DNA of 64,000 nucleotides from Tabrizicola piscis (GTDB taxonomy: Bacteria; Pseudomonadota; Alphaproteobacteria; Rhodobacterales; Rhodobacteraceae): positions 2,400,001 through 2,464,000 of the forward strand of contig NZ_CP034328.1 of the NCBI RefSeq assembly GCF_003940805.1. Reading direction: 5' to 3'. Each line of letters starts with the position of its first letter. Positions within the stretch are counted from its first letter, which is position 1. The notes under the pieces were generated by a model. That model was not told where the DNA came from. It saw only the letters and a program-made list of their open reading frames with translations, and made no database searches. Positions 1-7,986 of this stretch are shown one piece after another. Both the position numbers and the translations under genes were made by a program.

Positions 1-118
1 GCTGCACCGACCGCAGTGAAAGCGAGTTTCCGTCGCCCAGGTTCAGCGACAGGTCCTGCGCCAGCGCCGGGCCGGCCAGCAGGATCAGGATCAGCGCAAG
101 GGGCAGCCTGTGCCTCAC
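1..118 (-). CDS. fliP: FliP, flagellar export apparatus protein (N-terminus only)
   Basis: Only the first 39 codons are in the window; the gene continues past the left edge. The start is a GTG at 118-116 that overlaps the TGA of fliN in a GTGA tetranucleotide. The translation begins with a cleavable signal peptide (about 21 residues, hydrophobic core rich in Leu/Ile, ending GPALA) followed by QDLSLNLGDG. A cleaved N-terminal signal is typical of FliP, which forms the export gate with FliQ and FliR in the inner membrane. Position after fliN in a leftward fliF-fliH-fliN-fliP operon fits. The identification rests on a short fragment plus context. Confidence 0.75.
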   Translation of the reverse strand, partial: MRHRLPLALILILLAGPALAQDLSLNLGDGNSLSLRSVQ

Positions 119-384
119 AGCCCACCGCGCAGGTTGGCAACTTCGGTCAGGCGGACAGCAAGCTGGCCGGCGTTTTCACCCTCAAGCTCGGTCAGTTCGC
201 CCCGGGCAATCAGGCGATCTCCGACATAAAGTTCCACCGGGTCGTCGACTCGGCGGTCCAGTTGCAGCACGGCATCCTTGGACAGCCGCAGCAAATCGCG
301 CACCAGAGGGCGGGCGCGGCCCACGGAAATGGTCACCTCGATCGGGACCTGGGAAAACGGGTTGCTGTCGGGCATCTCATCCAT
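115..384 (-). CDS. fliN: FliN, flagellar motor switch / C-ring protein
   Basis: This 89-residue protein consists of one SpoA/FliN C-terminal domain: a polar N-terminus, the IEVTISVGRARPLVRDLL segment, a central LQLDRRVDDPVELYVG stretch, and a G-E-L strand near the end. FliN sits at the base of the cytoplasmic C-ring and docks FliH. It overlaps fliH upstream by 8 bases and fliP downstream by one base, so the operon is translationally coupled. At 89 residues it is a minimal FliN without the long N-terminal extension of the E. coli protein. The family call is secure. The partner switch proteins FliG and FliM are not in the window. Confidence 0.9.
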   Translation of the reverse strand: MDEMPDSNPFSQVPIEVTISVGRARPLVRDLLRLSKDAVLQLDRRVDDPVELYVGDRLIARGELTELEGENAGQLAVRLTEVANLRGGL

Positions 385-976
385 GGGACGACTCCTTGTT
401 GGTCAGGTCGAAGAACGCCCTGACGGCCGCGGTGATATCGGCGGTGACCTGGGTGAGGTCGACCTTGGTTTCGGTGGGACCGAAGCGGATGTAGACCTGC
501 CCCTCGCCCAGCGAGGGTTCCTCTTCGACCAGAACGGGCAGGCCCGTGGCCTGAGCGACCAGGCCTTCAACCCTGTCCCGCACTGCGGGGTTGAGGACGA
601 GGGTCAGCGGCGCATCGGCCATCCGGTCCGCCATGGGCATCAGCGCTTCCAGCACTGTGGGGGCCAGCGCTTCGCGCGCGATTTCTGGCAGAAGGTGGTT
701 GGTCATCTCCACGATCAAAGGGCGGATCGCCTCCAGCACATGGCTGCGGGCGTCCTGAAAGGTGAAAGCCAGGCTTTGCAGATTTCGCGCCAGATCGGCC
801 CTGATGCGGCCCTGATCGTCCTGCTGGGCGGTTGCTGCATCTTCCCAACCGGCAGAATAGCCCTGTTCAAAGGACGCGATCTTCGCTTCTTCCAGAACGC
901 TTGTCTCGACCAGAGGCTGGGGCGTGCCATCGGCGGCAAGGCTACTGTCGAAAACTTCAAGCCGCAGACCGGGCAT
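377..976 (-). CDS. fliH: FliH-like export ATPase regulator
   Basis: A 199-residue soluble protein lying between fliF and fliN, the usual fliH position. The N-terminal third is variable and acidic, the middle (about residues 45-120) is helical with coiled-coil character, and the C-terminal part (about 120-195) has the compact alpha/beta character of FliH/HrpE proteins (TLVLNPAVRDRVEG, then VYIRFGPTETKVDLTQV). FliH binds FliI and anchors it to FliN in the C-ring. Its ATG overlaps the fliF stop as ATGA. Sequence conservation in this family is low, so the name depends partly on context. Confidence 0.8.
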   Translation of the reverse strand: MPGLRLEVFDSSLAADGTPQPLVETSVLEEAKIASFEQGYSAGWEDAATAQQDDQGRIRADLARNLQSLAFTFQDARSHVLEAIRPLIVEMTNHLLPEIAREALAPTVLEALMPMADRMADAPLTLVLNPAVRDRVEGLVAQATGLPVLVEEEPSLGEGQVYIRFGPTETKVDLTQVTADITAAVRAFFDLTNKESSHG

Positions 977-2610
977 CAGGTCCGCTCCTCTTCCCGTTCC
1001 ATCCAGCCGCGCAAAATCTCGATCGATTCGGTCTGGCGCTGTTCGATCATGCGGCGCAGCCGGGCGGCGGGATCTTCGGTGCCATCTGAAACATCGCGGG
1101 CCGGTTCGGGATAGTCCGGGATGGCAAAGCCGGTCTCAACCTCGCCATCAAGGGCCACGCCGGAAAAGCCCCCGGCAGCGGGCAGGGCCAGCGTGGGGCT
1201 AGGGGCCGCAAGGGCAGGCCTGGCGGCAGCCGAGGTCAGGATGGGCCGGATCACGAACAGACCAAGCACCAACGCGACAAGGGCAAGCACTGCGGTCTGC
1301 ACCATGGAAAGCACATCAAGCGGTCCGATGGCCGACAGGATACCCGCCTCGGCGATTGTGCCTTCAGCAATTGGAACATCCTGAAACTCAAGCGATTTCA
1401 ACGTCAGGACATCGCCCCGCGCCTCATCCAGGCCCACGGCCGAGGCCACCAGTTCACGCAAGGTGGCAAGTTCTTCTTCGGTCCGGGGGGCCCATGTGCG
1501 GGTTCCGTCGGCGGCGATGGTGGCCACCCCGTCAACCATGACGGCCACGGTCAGCCGCCGCGTTGCGCCGGGGCCGCGCAAGACCTCCCGCTGGGTTTCC
1601 GAGACTTCGTAGTTCACCCGCTCCCGCGTTTCGGAGGACTGGCTTTGCCCCTGTGGACCCTGCGCCGCGTCACCGTCCGGCAGGTTTGAGGCCACTGTCA
1701 CATCACCGCCGGGTTCGGTGCTGGACTCGGACCGTTCTTCCGTCTCGGACGAGATGGCGACGCGGCCTTGCGGGTCAAACGTCCGCTCGGTAATCGATTC
1801 GCGTTCCGACACCAGATCAACCGCCACTTCGACCACAGATCGACCGGGCCCCATGCGCGCCGCAAGCAGCCGCTCGACATTGGACTTGATCGCAGCGGCG
1901 CGGTCTGCCGCATCGCCACTGTCAAAGCCCGCCGTATCCTGCCCGCCGACCAGTCCGGAGACGGTGTCGATGATCTGCACCGCCTCTGGCGTCATGCCGG
2001 CCACAGCACTGGCCACCAGATGCCGGATCGCGCGGGCCTGCGCTTCGGCCAGGTTGCCCGAGACGGTGGTTACAGTGACCGAGGCCGTGGCTTGGGTTTC
2101 CGGCTGGAACGCCCGGGCCGGGGCGCTGGCGATATGCACGCGGGCGGCCCGTATCTCGGGCAGGCCCAGCAGGGTCCGGGCAAGCTCGCCTTCCTTTGCG
2201 CGCAGGTAGGCCGCGTCGAACATCTGCGACGTGGTGCCGAAGCCGGACAGATTGTCGAGCAGCTCGTACCCGCCGCCCCCGGCCGCAGGCAGCCCTTCCG
2301 ACGCAAGCGCCATGCGCAGGCTGTCGCGCTGGGCGGCATCGACAAAGATCGAATCGCCCTTCACCCGGTGGGCCACCCCGCGCTGGTCAAGTGCTGCCAC
2401 CACCTCACCCGCGGCGGCGGGTTCAAGCCCGGCATAAAGCAGGACCATGTCAGGCTGGCTGGCCATGCGGCCAAGGGCCAGGACGGCAAGGAACATCGCA
2501 ATCGTGGCGCCCGCGATGATCAGACGGCGGCGCACGTCGAGAGAGGACCAGATGGCAATCACGTTCTGCAAGGCGATTCTCCGATTCCGGCGTTTCTGCC
2601 GATGGACCAC
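976..2610 (-). CDS. fliF: FliF, flagellar MS-ring protein
   Basis: FliF builds the MS ring in the inner membrane. An N-terminal transmembrane helix (about residues 33-50) is followed by ring-building motifs: VLLYAGLEPAAAGEVVAALDQ, then the FGTTSQMFDAAYLRAKEGELARTL segment, and IRAARVHIA. A second membrane helix lies near residues 435-455 and a FliG-binding tail ends the protein. The longest frame opens at a GTG at 2610 (544 residues). A TTG at 2571 has a better ribosome-binding site (CGGAGA, six bases upstream) and would give 531 residues. The CtrA-like box at 2627-2641 is only 17 bases from the GTG, which also favours the TTG. First gene of the leftward fliF-H-N-P operon. Confidence 0.95.
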   Translation of the reverse strand: MVHRQKRRNRRIALQNVIAIWSSLDVRRRLIIAGATIAMFLAVLALGRMASQPDMVLLYAGLEPAAAGEVVAALDQRGVAHRVKGDSIFVDAAQRDSLRMALASEGLPAAGGGGYELLDNLSGFGTTSQMFDAAYLRAKEGELARTLLGLPEIRAARVHIASAPARAFQPETQATASVTVTTVSGNLAEAQARAIRHLVASAVAGMTPEAVQIIDTVSGLVGGQDTAGFDSGDAADRAAAIKSNVERLLAARMGPGRSVVEVAVDLVSERESITERTFDPQGRVAISSETEERSESSTEPGGDVTVASNLPDGDAAQGPQGQSQSSETRERVNYEVSETQREVLRGPGATRRLTVAVMVDGVATIAADGTRTWAPRTEEELATLRELVASAVGLDEARGDVLTLKSLEFQDVPIAEGTIAEAGILSAIGPLDVLSMVQTAVLALVALVLGLFVIRPILTSAAARPALAAPSPTLALPAAGGFSGVALDGEVETGFAIPDYPEPARDVSDGTEDPAARLRRMIEQRQTESIEILRGWMEREEERT

Positions 2611-2626
2611 GAATGACCGGTCCCGC

Positions 2627-2641
2627 TTAACAATCGGTTAG
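2627..2641. promoter_or_regulatory. CtrA-like box between fliF and fliL
   Basis: The sequence TTAACAATCGGTTAG has the form TTAA-N7-TTAG and differs by one base from the two half sites of the TTAA-N7-TTAA CtrA consensus. It lies in the 78-base gap between the divergent fliF and fliL genes, so one site could serve both operons. CtrA control of the single alphaproteobacterial flagellar system is established in Caulobacter and for the Fla2 system of Rhodobacter sphaeroides. Binding here is inferred from sequence only. Confidence 0.5.
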
Positions 2642-2688
2642 TGACCTTTGGCCTATGGTCAGACCTGTGCAGCAGCATGAGGTGAACT

Positions 2689-3171
2689 GTGGCCAGCGCC
2701 GGCGAAACAGCGGACGGGACAACGAAGAAGCGGTCGAAGCTTCCGATGCTGGGTGGCGTCGTGATGGCGGTGCTACTGGGTGGTGGCGGGTTCTATGCCG
2801 CCTGGTCGGGAATGATCCTTGGCGGGGCGTCGGATCAATCAGCGGAGGGTGTCGCCCCGGGGCCCCTGACCGGAATCGCCTTTGTGCCGCTGGAAACGAT
2901 GGTGGTGTCGCTTGGGGCGGATTCGAACAGCCGACACCTGCGCTTCACCGCGCAGGTCGAGGTGGCGGATAGTGCGGCTGCCGATGTGACGCTGTTGATG
3001 CCGCGGATTCTGGATGTGCTGAACAGCTATCTGCGCGCGGTCGACACAGCCGCCATCGAAGACCCGGGCGCGATGGCAAAGCTGCGGGCGCAGATGTTGC
3101 GCCGCATCCAGATCGTCACTGGCGAAGGTCGGGTGCGCGATCTTCTGATCACTGAATTCGTGTTGAACTAA
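2689..3171 (+). CDS. fliL: FliL family basal-body protein (first of two)
   Basis: A 160-residue protein opening with a GTG preceded by GAGGTGAA. A short basic cytoplasmic N-terminus is followed by one membrane helix (about residues 20-40, rich in Gly/Val) and a periplasmic FliL domain: VPLETMVVSLG, a strand carrying HLRFTAQVEV, then MPRILDVLNSYLRAVD and a C-terminal RIQIVTGEGRVRDLLITEFVLN. FliL rings surround the stator and support torque. It heads the rightward flagellar operon and is divergent from fliF. A second FliL-type gene lies at 12265-12747, so this organism has two family members in one cluster. Confidence 0.88.
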   Translation: MASAGETADGTTKKRSKLPMLGGVVMAVLLGGGGFYAAWSGMILGGASDQSAEGVAPGPLTGIAFVPLETMVVSLGADSNSRHLRFTAQVEVADSAAADVTLLMPRILDVLNSYLRAVDTAAIEDPGAMAKLRAQMLRRIQIVTGEGRVRDLLITEFVLN

Positions 3172-3180
3172 GGGGGGGTC

Positions 3181-3576
3181 ATGGACCTGATCGCCGACAT
3201 TCTTCTTGTGGCCGGATCCTTCGGGGCGGCCGTCTACTGTGCGGTGCTTGCCACCCGGCTCAAGCGCTTTACCACCTTGGAATCAGGCATGGGGGGCGCA
3301 ATTGCGGTCCTGTCCGCGCAGGTTGATGAAATGACCGCCGCGCTGGAAAGCGCGCGGGGGGCGGCGAACGGCTCGGCCGAAAGCCTGGAGGCTTTGACCG
3401 CCCGGGGTGAGGCCGTGGCAAAGCGCCTTGAACTGTTGGTCGCCGCGCTGCACGACCTGCCCGAACCCGAAGCGAAGCCCAGCGGTCCTGCCGCCGAAGA
3501 CCTGCCCGAGGCGGAGCGTCGCTTGCGCTTTGTTCGTCGGCGGACAGCGCGCGATGCACTGGAAGCTGCGGAATGA
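3181..3576 (+). CDS. Small membrane-anchored coiled-coil protein, probably DUF6468
   Basis: 131 residues, with a strong Shine-Dalgarno run of G before the ATG. One N-terminal membrane helix (about residues 3-22) is followed by RLKRFTTLE and a helical, Ala/Glu-rich cytoplasmic region (about 40-95) likely to form a coiled coil, then a Pro-rich linker and a basic tail (RRLRFVRRRTARD). Its position between fliL and a MotE-like gene matches a small uncharacterised protein common in alphaproteobacterial flagellar clusters, which I believe is DUF6468, though the family could not be searched. Its stop overlaps the next start as ATGA, so a structural or motor-related role is plausible. Confidence 0.6.
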   Translation: MDLIADILLVAGSFGAAVYCAVLATRLKRFTTLESGMGGAIAVLSAQVDEMTAALESARGAANGSAESLEALTARGEAVAKRLELLVAALHDLPEPEAKPSGPAAEDLPEAERRLRFVRRRTARDALEAAE

Positions 3577-4142
3577 TCGGGGGCCGTCGCGCAGGCCGCG
3601 GGGCGCTTTTCATTGTCGCGATGCTGTTTGCCATCTCGGGGGCCCTGCGCCTTGGGTCGGGGGTCGGTGCAGCCCTTGCCCGCGCCGATGACCCGCCCGA
3701 GACTGCGGATGCCGCGCTTGAACAGGGCCAGTGCGAAACGCCCTCGGCCCTGGCCGAAGCCTTGACCCAACGCGAAAGTCGGGTCGCGGTGCAAGAGGCC
3801 GCGTTGCAAGACCGTCTTGCTGCGCTGGCCCTAGCCGATGCCGCCATCACCGACCGGATGGCAAAGCTGAAGGCCATGGAGGACGAACTGAAGGCGACGC
3901 TTGCCCTCGCCGATGGCGCGGCCGAGGCGGATATCGAAAGGCTGACTGCGGTCTATCAGGCCATGAAGCCCAAGGATGCCGCAGCCCTGTTTGAAGCGAT
4001 GGCGCCCGAGTTTGCAGCAGGCTTTCTGGGCCGGATGTCAGCAGAATCGGCAGCGGCGATCCTGTCCGGGATGTCGTCCGAGGCGGCCTATAGCGTCAGC
4101 GTGATCGTGGCCGGGCGCAATTCGGGGGCGCCCACTGAATAG
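3573..4142 (+). CDS. MotE-like flagellar protein with MgtE N-terminal-type domain
   Basis: 189 residues: an N-terminal signal/anchor (about residues 9-37), a long Ala-rich coiled coil (about 60-120), and a C-terminal helical domain with the MgtE-N/FliG-like pattern VYQAMKPKDAAALFEAM followed by FAAGFLGRMSAESAAAIL. This architecture matches MotE of alphaproteobacteria, a periplasmic chaperone-like protein for the stator-associated MotC in Sinorhizobium. The ATG overlaps the preceding stop by ATGA. A periplasmic partner in the adjacent stator genes (motA, and the large periplasmic protein after it) would fit, but is inferred. Confidence 0.7.
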   Translation: MIGGRRAGRGALFIVAMLFAISGALRLGSGVGAALARADDPPETADAALEQGQCETPSALAEALTQRESRVAVQEAALQDRLAALALADAAITDRMAKLKAMEDELKATLALADGAAEADIERLTAVYQAMKPKDAAALFEAMAPEFAAGFLGRMSAESAAAILSGMSSEAAYSVSVIVAGRNSGAPTE

Positions 4143-4211
4143 GCTGACGGTCAGAATGTCTTAACCCGTGGCGCTGATACTTCGCTGGTGGGAACGAACA
4201 CAGGATCTGAA

Positions 4212-5081
4212 ATGCTGGGCATCGTCGGCATCGCTGTCATTCTTGTCATGGTCTTCGGCGGCTACATGCTGGCCGGGGGCAAGATGGGCATCATCTTGGC
4301 CGCGCTTCCGTTCGAAATGATCATGATCGGCGGTGCAGCCATCGGTGCATTTCTGATTTCAAACGACATGTCGTCGGTGAAACAGACGGTTCGCGACATC
4401 GGCAAAGTGTTCAAGGGCCCAAGGTGGAAGCTTGAGGACTATCGCGATCTGCTCTGCCTGCTGTTCGAACTGATCCGTCTGGCGCGTGCCAATCCCGTGG
4501 CGCTGGAGGAACACATCGAATCACCAGACAGTTCATCAATCTTCCGCAAGTACCCAAGAATTCGCCAAGACCACGAAGCGATGGATCTGATCTGCGATAC
4601 GCTGCGCGCAGCTTCGATGAACTATGACGATCCCCATCAGGTGGAAGAAGTGCTCGACAAGCGGATGGATGCGACCCTTCATCACGCAATGCACTCCAGC
4701 CACGCTTTGCAGACGGTCGCGGATGCCCTGCCCGCGCTGGGAATTGTCGCTGCAGTTCTGGGGGTGATCAAGACCATGGGGTCGATCGACCAGCCGCCCG
4801 AGGTGCTGGGCAAGATGATCGGCGGGGCGCTGGTGGGGACGTTCCTGGGGGTGTTTCTGGCCTATGGGCTCATGGGCCCCTTTGCGACGCGGGTAAAGAC
4901 CGTGGTGGAGGAAGACATCCATTTCTACCAGCTGATCCGTGAAGTGCTCATCGCCAACCTGCACCGCCACCCCGCCAATATCTGCATCGAGGTTGGTCGC
5001 CAGAACACCCCGCATCATCTGCGCCCCGCCTTCAGCGACCTTGAAGCCGCAATGCGGGAACTGAAGCAGGATGCAGCATGA
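4212..5081 (+). CDS. motA: MotA, flagellar stator proton channel subunit
   Basis: MotA forms the ion channel with MotB. The 289-residue product starts at ATG 4212, preceded by AGGA; an in-frame GTG at 4188 lacks a ribosome-binding site. Two N-terminal membrane helices (LGIVGIAVILVMVFGGYML and ALPFEMIMIGGAAIGAFLI), a large cytoplasmic loop with the torque region, and two further helices (ADALPALGIVAAVLGVIKTM and the GALVGTFLGVFLAYGLMGP helix) are all visible. The conserved prolines of helix 3 (DALPALG) are present. motB is not adjacent and must lie elsewhere. A 69-base gap upstream of the start could hold an internal promoter. Confidence 0.95.
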   Translation: MLGIVGIAVILVMVFGGYMLAGGKMGIILAALPFEMIMIGGAAIGAFLISNDMSSVKQTVRDIGKVFKGPRWKLEDYRDLLCLLFELIRLARANPVALEEHIESPDSSSIFRKYPRIRQDHEAMDLICDTLRAASMNYDDPHQVEEVLDKRMDATLHHAMHSSHALQTVADALPALGIVAAVLGVIKTMGSIDQPPEVLGKMIGGALVGTFLGVFLAYGLMGPFATRVKTVVEEDIHFYQLIREVLIANLHRHPANICIEVGRQNTPHHLRPAFSDLEAAMRELKQDAA

Positions 5082-7233
5082 TCCGGATTGTCGCGTTGCT
5101 TCTGGCGCTCGCATCACCATCCCTTGGTGAAACGGCCCGGGTCATTTCGGGGGAACACGCGGATTTCACCCGCCTTGTGGTGGAGCTGCCGCAGGAGTCG
5201 GACTGGACGGTCGGCCGTATCCCGTTGGGCTATGCTTTCGCGACGGGCTCTGCCTCGCAGCCCGGCTATGATCTGTCGCGGGTCTGGAACCGCATTCCGC
5301 GCACCCGGCTGCGGGCATTGCGCGCTGACCCTGAAACCGGCGCGCTTGAGTTGACGCTTGCCTGTCCTTGCCATGTGTTCCCGTTCGAATATCGCCCCGG
5401 CATGGTGGTGCTGGACATCAAGGACGGCCCGCCCCCCCAGGCTCCAGTTTTGAAGCGGCCTTCATGGGCATGGCCGCCCGCGTGGCCCCCGAATCGACGT
5501 TTCCGATAGCTCCGCCAAGGGTTTATGACTGGCTTGCCCAACCTGACAGGCCTGGGCCCTCCGCCGCCCCAAAGGAAAGCCCGGTGCCCCTTGCGACAGG
5601 AAACCGCTCCTTGGGGCCGCTGCGCGACGAACTGCTGGAACAGATCAGCCGGGGTGCCTCGCAAGGCGTGGTTGACATGGTACTTCCTGGCCGGCCGCCG
5701 GACGTTCCGGCCAACGATGTCGAGGACTTGCCGTGGTCGCACATCCGTATCGGAGACATGCCGGGCGTCGCCATTGGCACGCCACAGCCGGCCGAAGGGA
5801 CCTCTACGGATGGCGCGGCCTGCCTGGCCGACACCGTCGTGGATCTGTCCGCCTGGGGGGGCGACCGACCCGCGCTCGACCTGCTGTCTGAGGCGCGGTT
5901 GGGCCTGTTTGCCGAATTCGACCGGGTCGACACGGATGCCGTCATGCAGTCGGTCCGTCTGCATCTGTATCTTGGATTCGGCGTTGAGGCTTTGCAGATT
6001 GCGGACCTTCTTGCAGACAGTGAAGCACCTGAAGATCTGCAGGTCTACCTGTCCATGGCGCGCTTGATGGACGGCCAGAATGACCCTGAAACGCCCTTTG
6101 GCGACATGCTGGGCTGCGAGGGGGCCGTTGCACTTTGGGCCGCACTGGCGCGGGATCGGCTGCCATCCGGCCCCGCGGTCAATGTGGATGCGATCGTGCG
6201 CAGTTTCGTTGGCCTGCCGCCGCACCTGCGCCGCAACCTTGGGCCCGACCTGTCGGAAAAGCTGTTGCAGCGTGGCGATGCCGACGCCGCACGGATCATT
6301 CGCGATGCAATCCAGCGATCCCCCGACAGTTCCGAGGCAGAGGTCGCCTTGCTGGACGCCAAGGCCGATCTGCAAGCAGACCGAAACGATTCGGCCCGGG
6401 ATCATGCCGAGCGGTCGATTGAAACCGGGGCGAGCACGGTTGAGGGTCTGCTTGCGCTTGTCGAAGGCCACTTCCGCGACGCCGAGCCCCTTTCGCCGGA
6501 TGTGGCGGCAGCCCTGCTGGCCTTTCAGCGCGAAGCTGCAACCGACGAGGAGGCGAAAGCCTTGCAGCGTGGCCTGATCCTTGCGCTGGCCCTTTCCGAC
6601 CAGACACCTGCGGCCTTCGCGCGCGCCGAGGAATTCAGGTCAGTGCTGCCCGATCTTTGGCAGGTTGCCCAACAACGTGCGACTGACGATGATTTCCTGC
6701 GCCAGGCGGTGCTGACCCCGGAAGCCGATCCTCCTCCAGCCAAACCTGAGGTTGCCTTGGCAATCGCTACTCGACTGGTCGACCTGGGCTTTGCCGACCC
6801 CGCGTTGGTCTGGCTGGGCCCGGTTGCGGCAAATGATTCCGATCAGCGGAGGCGGGTGGCAGCGCGGGCCGAAATGTTGCGGGGTGATGCCCGGGCCGCG
6901 CTGGAATTGCTTGGCACCCTCTCCGACCCTGAGGATGAGGGTCTGCGTGCGAAGGCCTTGGTCCAGCTTGGCAGGCTTCAGCCAGCGCGTGCGGCATATG
7001 AGGCTGCCGGCCTTCCCGAAGAGGCTGCCCGACTGGTCCCCTGGCAGGCAGACTGGCCGAAGGTTCAGGATGAGGGTCCAGCCCCTTGGTCTGCTGCGGC
7101 TTCTGTCGCCACAGGGCCTACTCCCGTCGAGACTGGCCCGCTCGCCCGGGGTGCAGCCTTGGTTGAGGAAAGCGCTACCGCGCGCGCGGCGCTTGAGGCG
7201 TTTTTGTCCAGCGTGGCAGGTCCATCTCCCTGA
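5078..7233 (+). pseudogene. Large exported helical-repeat flagellar-cluster protein, split by a one-base frameshift
   Basis: Reading opens at ATG 5078 (ATGA overlap with motA) with a signal peptide (about residues 1-18) and a beta-rich, AMIN-like N-terminal domain (HADFTRLVVELP, then VWNRIPRTRLRAL). It meets a stop at 5509 after the tail becomes meaningless from the C7 tract at 5432-5438. Adding one C restores the frame: DIKDGPPP joins GSSFEAAFMGMAARVAP and runs to 7233, about 718 residues. The C-terminal two thirds is Ala-rich and alpha-helical with TPR-like pairs (for example 6250-6420 and 6760-7020). Location after motA suggests a periplasmic motor or assembly protein, perhaps analogous to rhizobial MotC; that is inference. 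The break is probably a sequencing error. Confidence 0.75.
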
Positions 7234-7310
7234 GCTTGCTAACCGCTTGGAAAGATTCGGAACATAGTCTGTGCAGACCCATGGGCAGAATGCCTGGGGT
7301 GGAGGATGCG

Positions 7311-7985
7311 ATGCCCCAGGACTGCGCCAGAATTGCCGCCATAGCCCTGTTCATCCTGACATTCGGCCCTTCGGCCGAAAGCAGGGCCAGCCCGGATGCC
7401 TCCGACCTGTGTCTGGATGCCGCCGCGCGTGCAGCCAGACAGTCGGGTGTCCCGCGCGACGTGCTGCTTGCCATCACGATGGTGGAAACCGGCCGCGGGT
7501 CTCGCCCGTGGCCCTGGACGGTGAACCTTGGCGGCGAGGGGCACTGGCTGGACAGCGCGGATGCAGCAGAAACCCTTGTTGCCAAGGCGTTGGAGGAGGG
7601 GCTCACCAATATCGACCTTGGCTGTTTCCAATTGAATTACCGGTGGCATGCCGATGCGTTTGCCTCGGTGGCAGATATGCTGAACCCGGATGCAAACGCG
7701 CTATACGCCGCCGAATTCCTTGCACAACACCATGCTCAGACTGGGGAATGGGCCAGCGCTGCTGCCGCCTATCATTCGGCGACACCCGAACATGCGGAAC
7801 GCTATCGCGCCCGGTTCCAATCTGCCTGGTCCGCGCTGGCGGGAGACGGCGGCGCGCCGGAATTTTCTGCGTCCTTGGCAATCCGGCCGAACCGTTTTCC
7901 TCTCTTGCTGGCCGGGCAGTCAGGCAGAGGTGGTTCGCTTGTGCCGGACACCGTCGCGGGACAACGCTTGATAGGGGATCACTAG
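7311..7985 (+). CDS. Flagellar-cluster lytic transglycosylase (SLT fold)
   Basis: 224 residues from ATG 7311, chosen because GGAGG at 7301-7305 sits five bases upstream; earlier in-frame starts lack this. A signal peptide (about residues 6-25) precedes a soluble lytic transglycosylase domain: SGVPRDVLLAITMVETGRG carries the catalytic Glu in the ETG context, NIDLGCFQLNYRWH is the G-x-x-Q-x-N-motif equivalent, and SAAAAYHSATPEHAERYRARF closes the fold. It would cut peptidoglycan to let the rod through. Because FlgJ here (21817-22101) has no muramidase domain, this is the likely flagellar peptidoglycan hydrolase, as with SltF of Rhodobacter. It ends one base before flhA. Confidence 0.87.
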   Translation: MPQDCARIAAIALFILTFGPSAESRASPDASDLCLDAAARAARQSGVPRDVLLAITMVETGRGSRPWPWTVNLGGEGHWLDSADAAETLVAKALEEGLTNIDLGCFQLNYRWHADAFASVADMLNPDANALYAAEFLAQHHAQTGEWASAAAAYHSATPEHAERYRARFQSAWSALAGDGGAPEFSASLAIRPNRFPLLLAGQSGRGGSLVPDTVAGQRLIGDH

Positions 7986-7986
7986 G

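Noticed and set aside
4141..4211. Sigma-54-type promoter before motA (TGGCGC followed by CTTCGC)
   Set aside because: The match to the TGGCAC-N5-TTGC consensus is poor and spacing is approximate. Not strong enough to report as a feature.
5432..5438. Programmed ribosomal frameshifting at the C7 tract
   Set aside because: The in-frame context G-CCC-CCC-CAG is not a canonical slippery heptamer, no clear downstream stimulatory structure was identified, and ubiB shows the same one-base C/G-run shortfall. Sequence error is simpler; phase variation is kept as a testable alternative.
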